Shown here: positions 5,568 through 6,052 of the stretch, piece by piece | Layout: each line of letters starts with the position of its first letter | Numbering within the stretch: the first letter of the stretch is position 1 | DNA from: Alphaproteobacteria bacterium | GTDB lineage: Bacteria > Pseudomonadota > Alphaproteobacteria > VGEJ01 | NCBI GenBank assembly: GCA_016869335.1 | Contig: VGEJ01000175.1 | Location: 1 to 6,052, forward strand | Direction: 5' to 3' | DNA length: 6,052 nt | Made by a program: the position numbers and the translations under genes | Notes under the pieces: generated by a model | Seen by the model: the letters and a program-made list of their open reading frames with translations, nothing else | Database searches by the model: none | Told to the model about the DNA's origin: nothing

Positions 5568-6052
5568 TTAACGTAGCGTACCCCAACTGGCGACCCGCTC
5601 GATGTGCAACGCGGTGACCGGCCTGTCGGCGAGCGCCATCGCCGCGTACTGCGGATAGCGGCGGCGCAGCGCGGCAAGCGCCCGGGCGTGCTCGGCGCCG
5701 CCGGTGAGCACGCTCGCTGATCCGCGCAGCAGCACCCAGCCCAGCGCCGACCAGTCGACGTCGTCGTAGCGATCGACGACAAGGGCGGCGCGCGGGTTCT
5801 CGACGATGTTGCCAAGCCGCTTGAGCGCAAGCGTGCGCTTGGGCTTCTCATCGACCACGGTGTAGACCGCCGCACCGACGAGGGCGAAACAGACCGGCAC
5901 GACGTGCGGCGCGCCTTCCGAATCCGCCGTTGCGAGGTGTGCGACCCGCGCTGCATTCAGGAACCCGCGCTCGGCCGTCGTGAGGCGGCGGCGCGGCCGC
6001 GCGCCGCGGTCCGGCCCAACGTGGCTCGGCCGCCGCGGGCTCAGCCGGCTCC
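5568..6052 (-). CDS. PPOX-class F420/flavin-dependent protein, Rv0121-like; 5' end outside window
   Basis: This is a split-barrel protein of the pyridoxamine 5'-phosphate oxidase superfamily, resembling the Rv0121 (TIGR03668) group predicted to bind F420. Recognisable parts are LTTAERGFLNAARVAHLATA, then DSEGAPHVVPVCFAL, EKPKRTLALKRLGNIVENPR, AALVVDRYDDVDWSALGWV, the RRRYPQYAAM region and the C-terminal PVTALHIERVASWG. Relatives are about 135-145 residues. Similarity would begin near LTTAERGF, about 22 codons from the window edge, but no ATG, GTG or TTG lies in frame between the edge and the internal GTG at 5900. Starting at 5900 would delete the first strand of the barrel. The frame stays open to the edge and the extra residues are rich in Arg and Pro. 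So the gene either extends beyond the window, perhaps as a fusion, or uses an unusual start such as ACG at the LTTAE position. The stop TAA lies 22 nt before the LLM gene. Confidence 0.82.
   Translation of the reverse strand, partial: SRLSPRRPSHVGPDRGARPRRRLTTAERGFLNAARVAHLATADSEGAPHVVPVCFALVGAAVYTVVDEKPKRTLALKRLGNIVENPRAALVVDRYDDVDWSALGWVLLRGSASVLTGGAEHARALAALRRRYPQYAAMALADRPVTALHIERVASWGTLR

Noticed and set aside
4679..5617. Plus-strand open frame of 312 codons
   Set aside because: Antisense of the LLM oxidoreductase; no domain recognisable, typical of GC-rich shadow frames.
1..6052. tRNA, rRNA, CRISPR array, phage attachment site or defence system
   Set aside because: No cloverleaf, no regularly spaced repeats of array type, and no defence-related domains in any frame that I examined.

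Overview
The window is G+C-rich (roughly two thirds by eye), with strong third-position G/C bias in every recognised gene. All six recognised host genes, plus one broken gene, lie on the minus strand, so transcription runs from right to left. The only plus-strand gene is the tail of an insertion-sequence transposase at the extreme left. The gene set (class I aldolase, PrkA, a 'tryptophan synthase beta-like' small protein, DUF1028, and two enzymes of deazaflavin/F420-type families) fits an uncultured high-GC environmental bacterium. It is most like Proteobacteria or a neighbouring soil phylum, and the sequence alone does not fix the lineage.

Right part (6052 to about 4312), in transcription order. 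First comes a PPOX-fold flavin/F420 protein of the Rv0121 type, whose 5' end leaves the window. Next, 22 nt later, is a luciferase-like monooxygenase (LLM) family oxidoreductase. Then, 14 nt later, comes a short 'tryptophan synthase beta-like' gene broken by a one-base frameshift in a G run. The close spacing and strong ribosome sites suggest one transcript. An imperfect inverted repeat followed by a short T run lies over the stop of the broken gene and may end that transcript.

Middle part (4216 to 2120). A DUF1028 protein is followed 23 nt later by a small glycine-rich membrane protein. A class I fructose-bisphosphate aldolase follows and may have its own promoter just upstream.

Left part (2119 to 1). 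A non-coding stretch of about 510 nt holds several dyads and a helically phased direct repeat. It precedes prkA, the AAA+ serine protein kinase gene. prkA is intact for about 453 codons, through the whole AAA+ module, and is then cut by an IS5-family element inserted in the opposite orientation. The kinase-type C-terminal domain is therefore missing from the reading frame in this window. The prkA frame happens to stay open through the antisense of the transposase to the window edge, so a chimeric product is possible.

I did not find a convincing new multi-gene system. The points most worth checking are the IS-disrupted prkA, the frameshifted small gene, the missing start codon of the PPOX gene, and the dyad-rich region in front of prkA.
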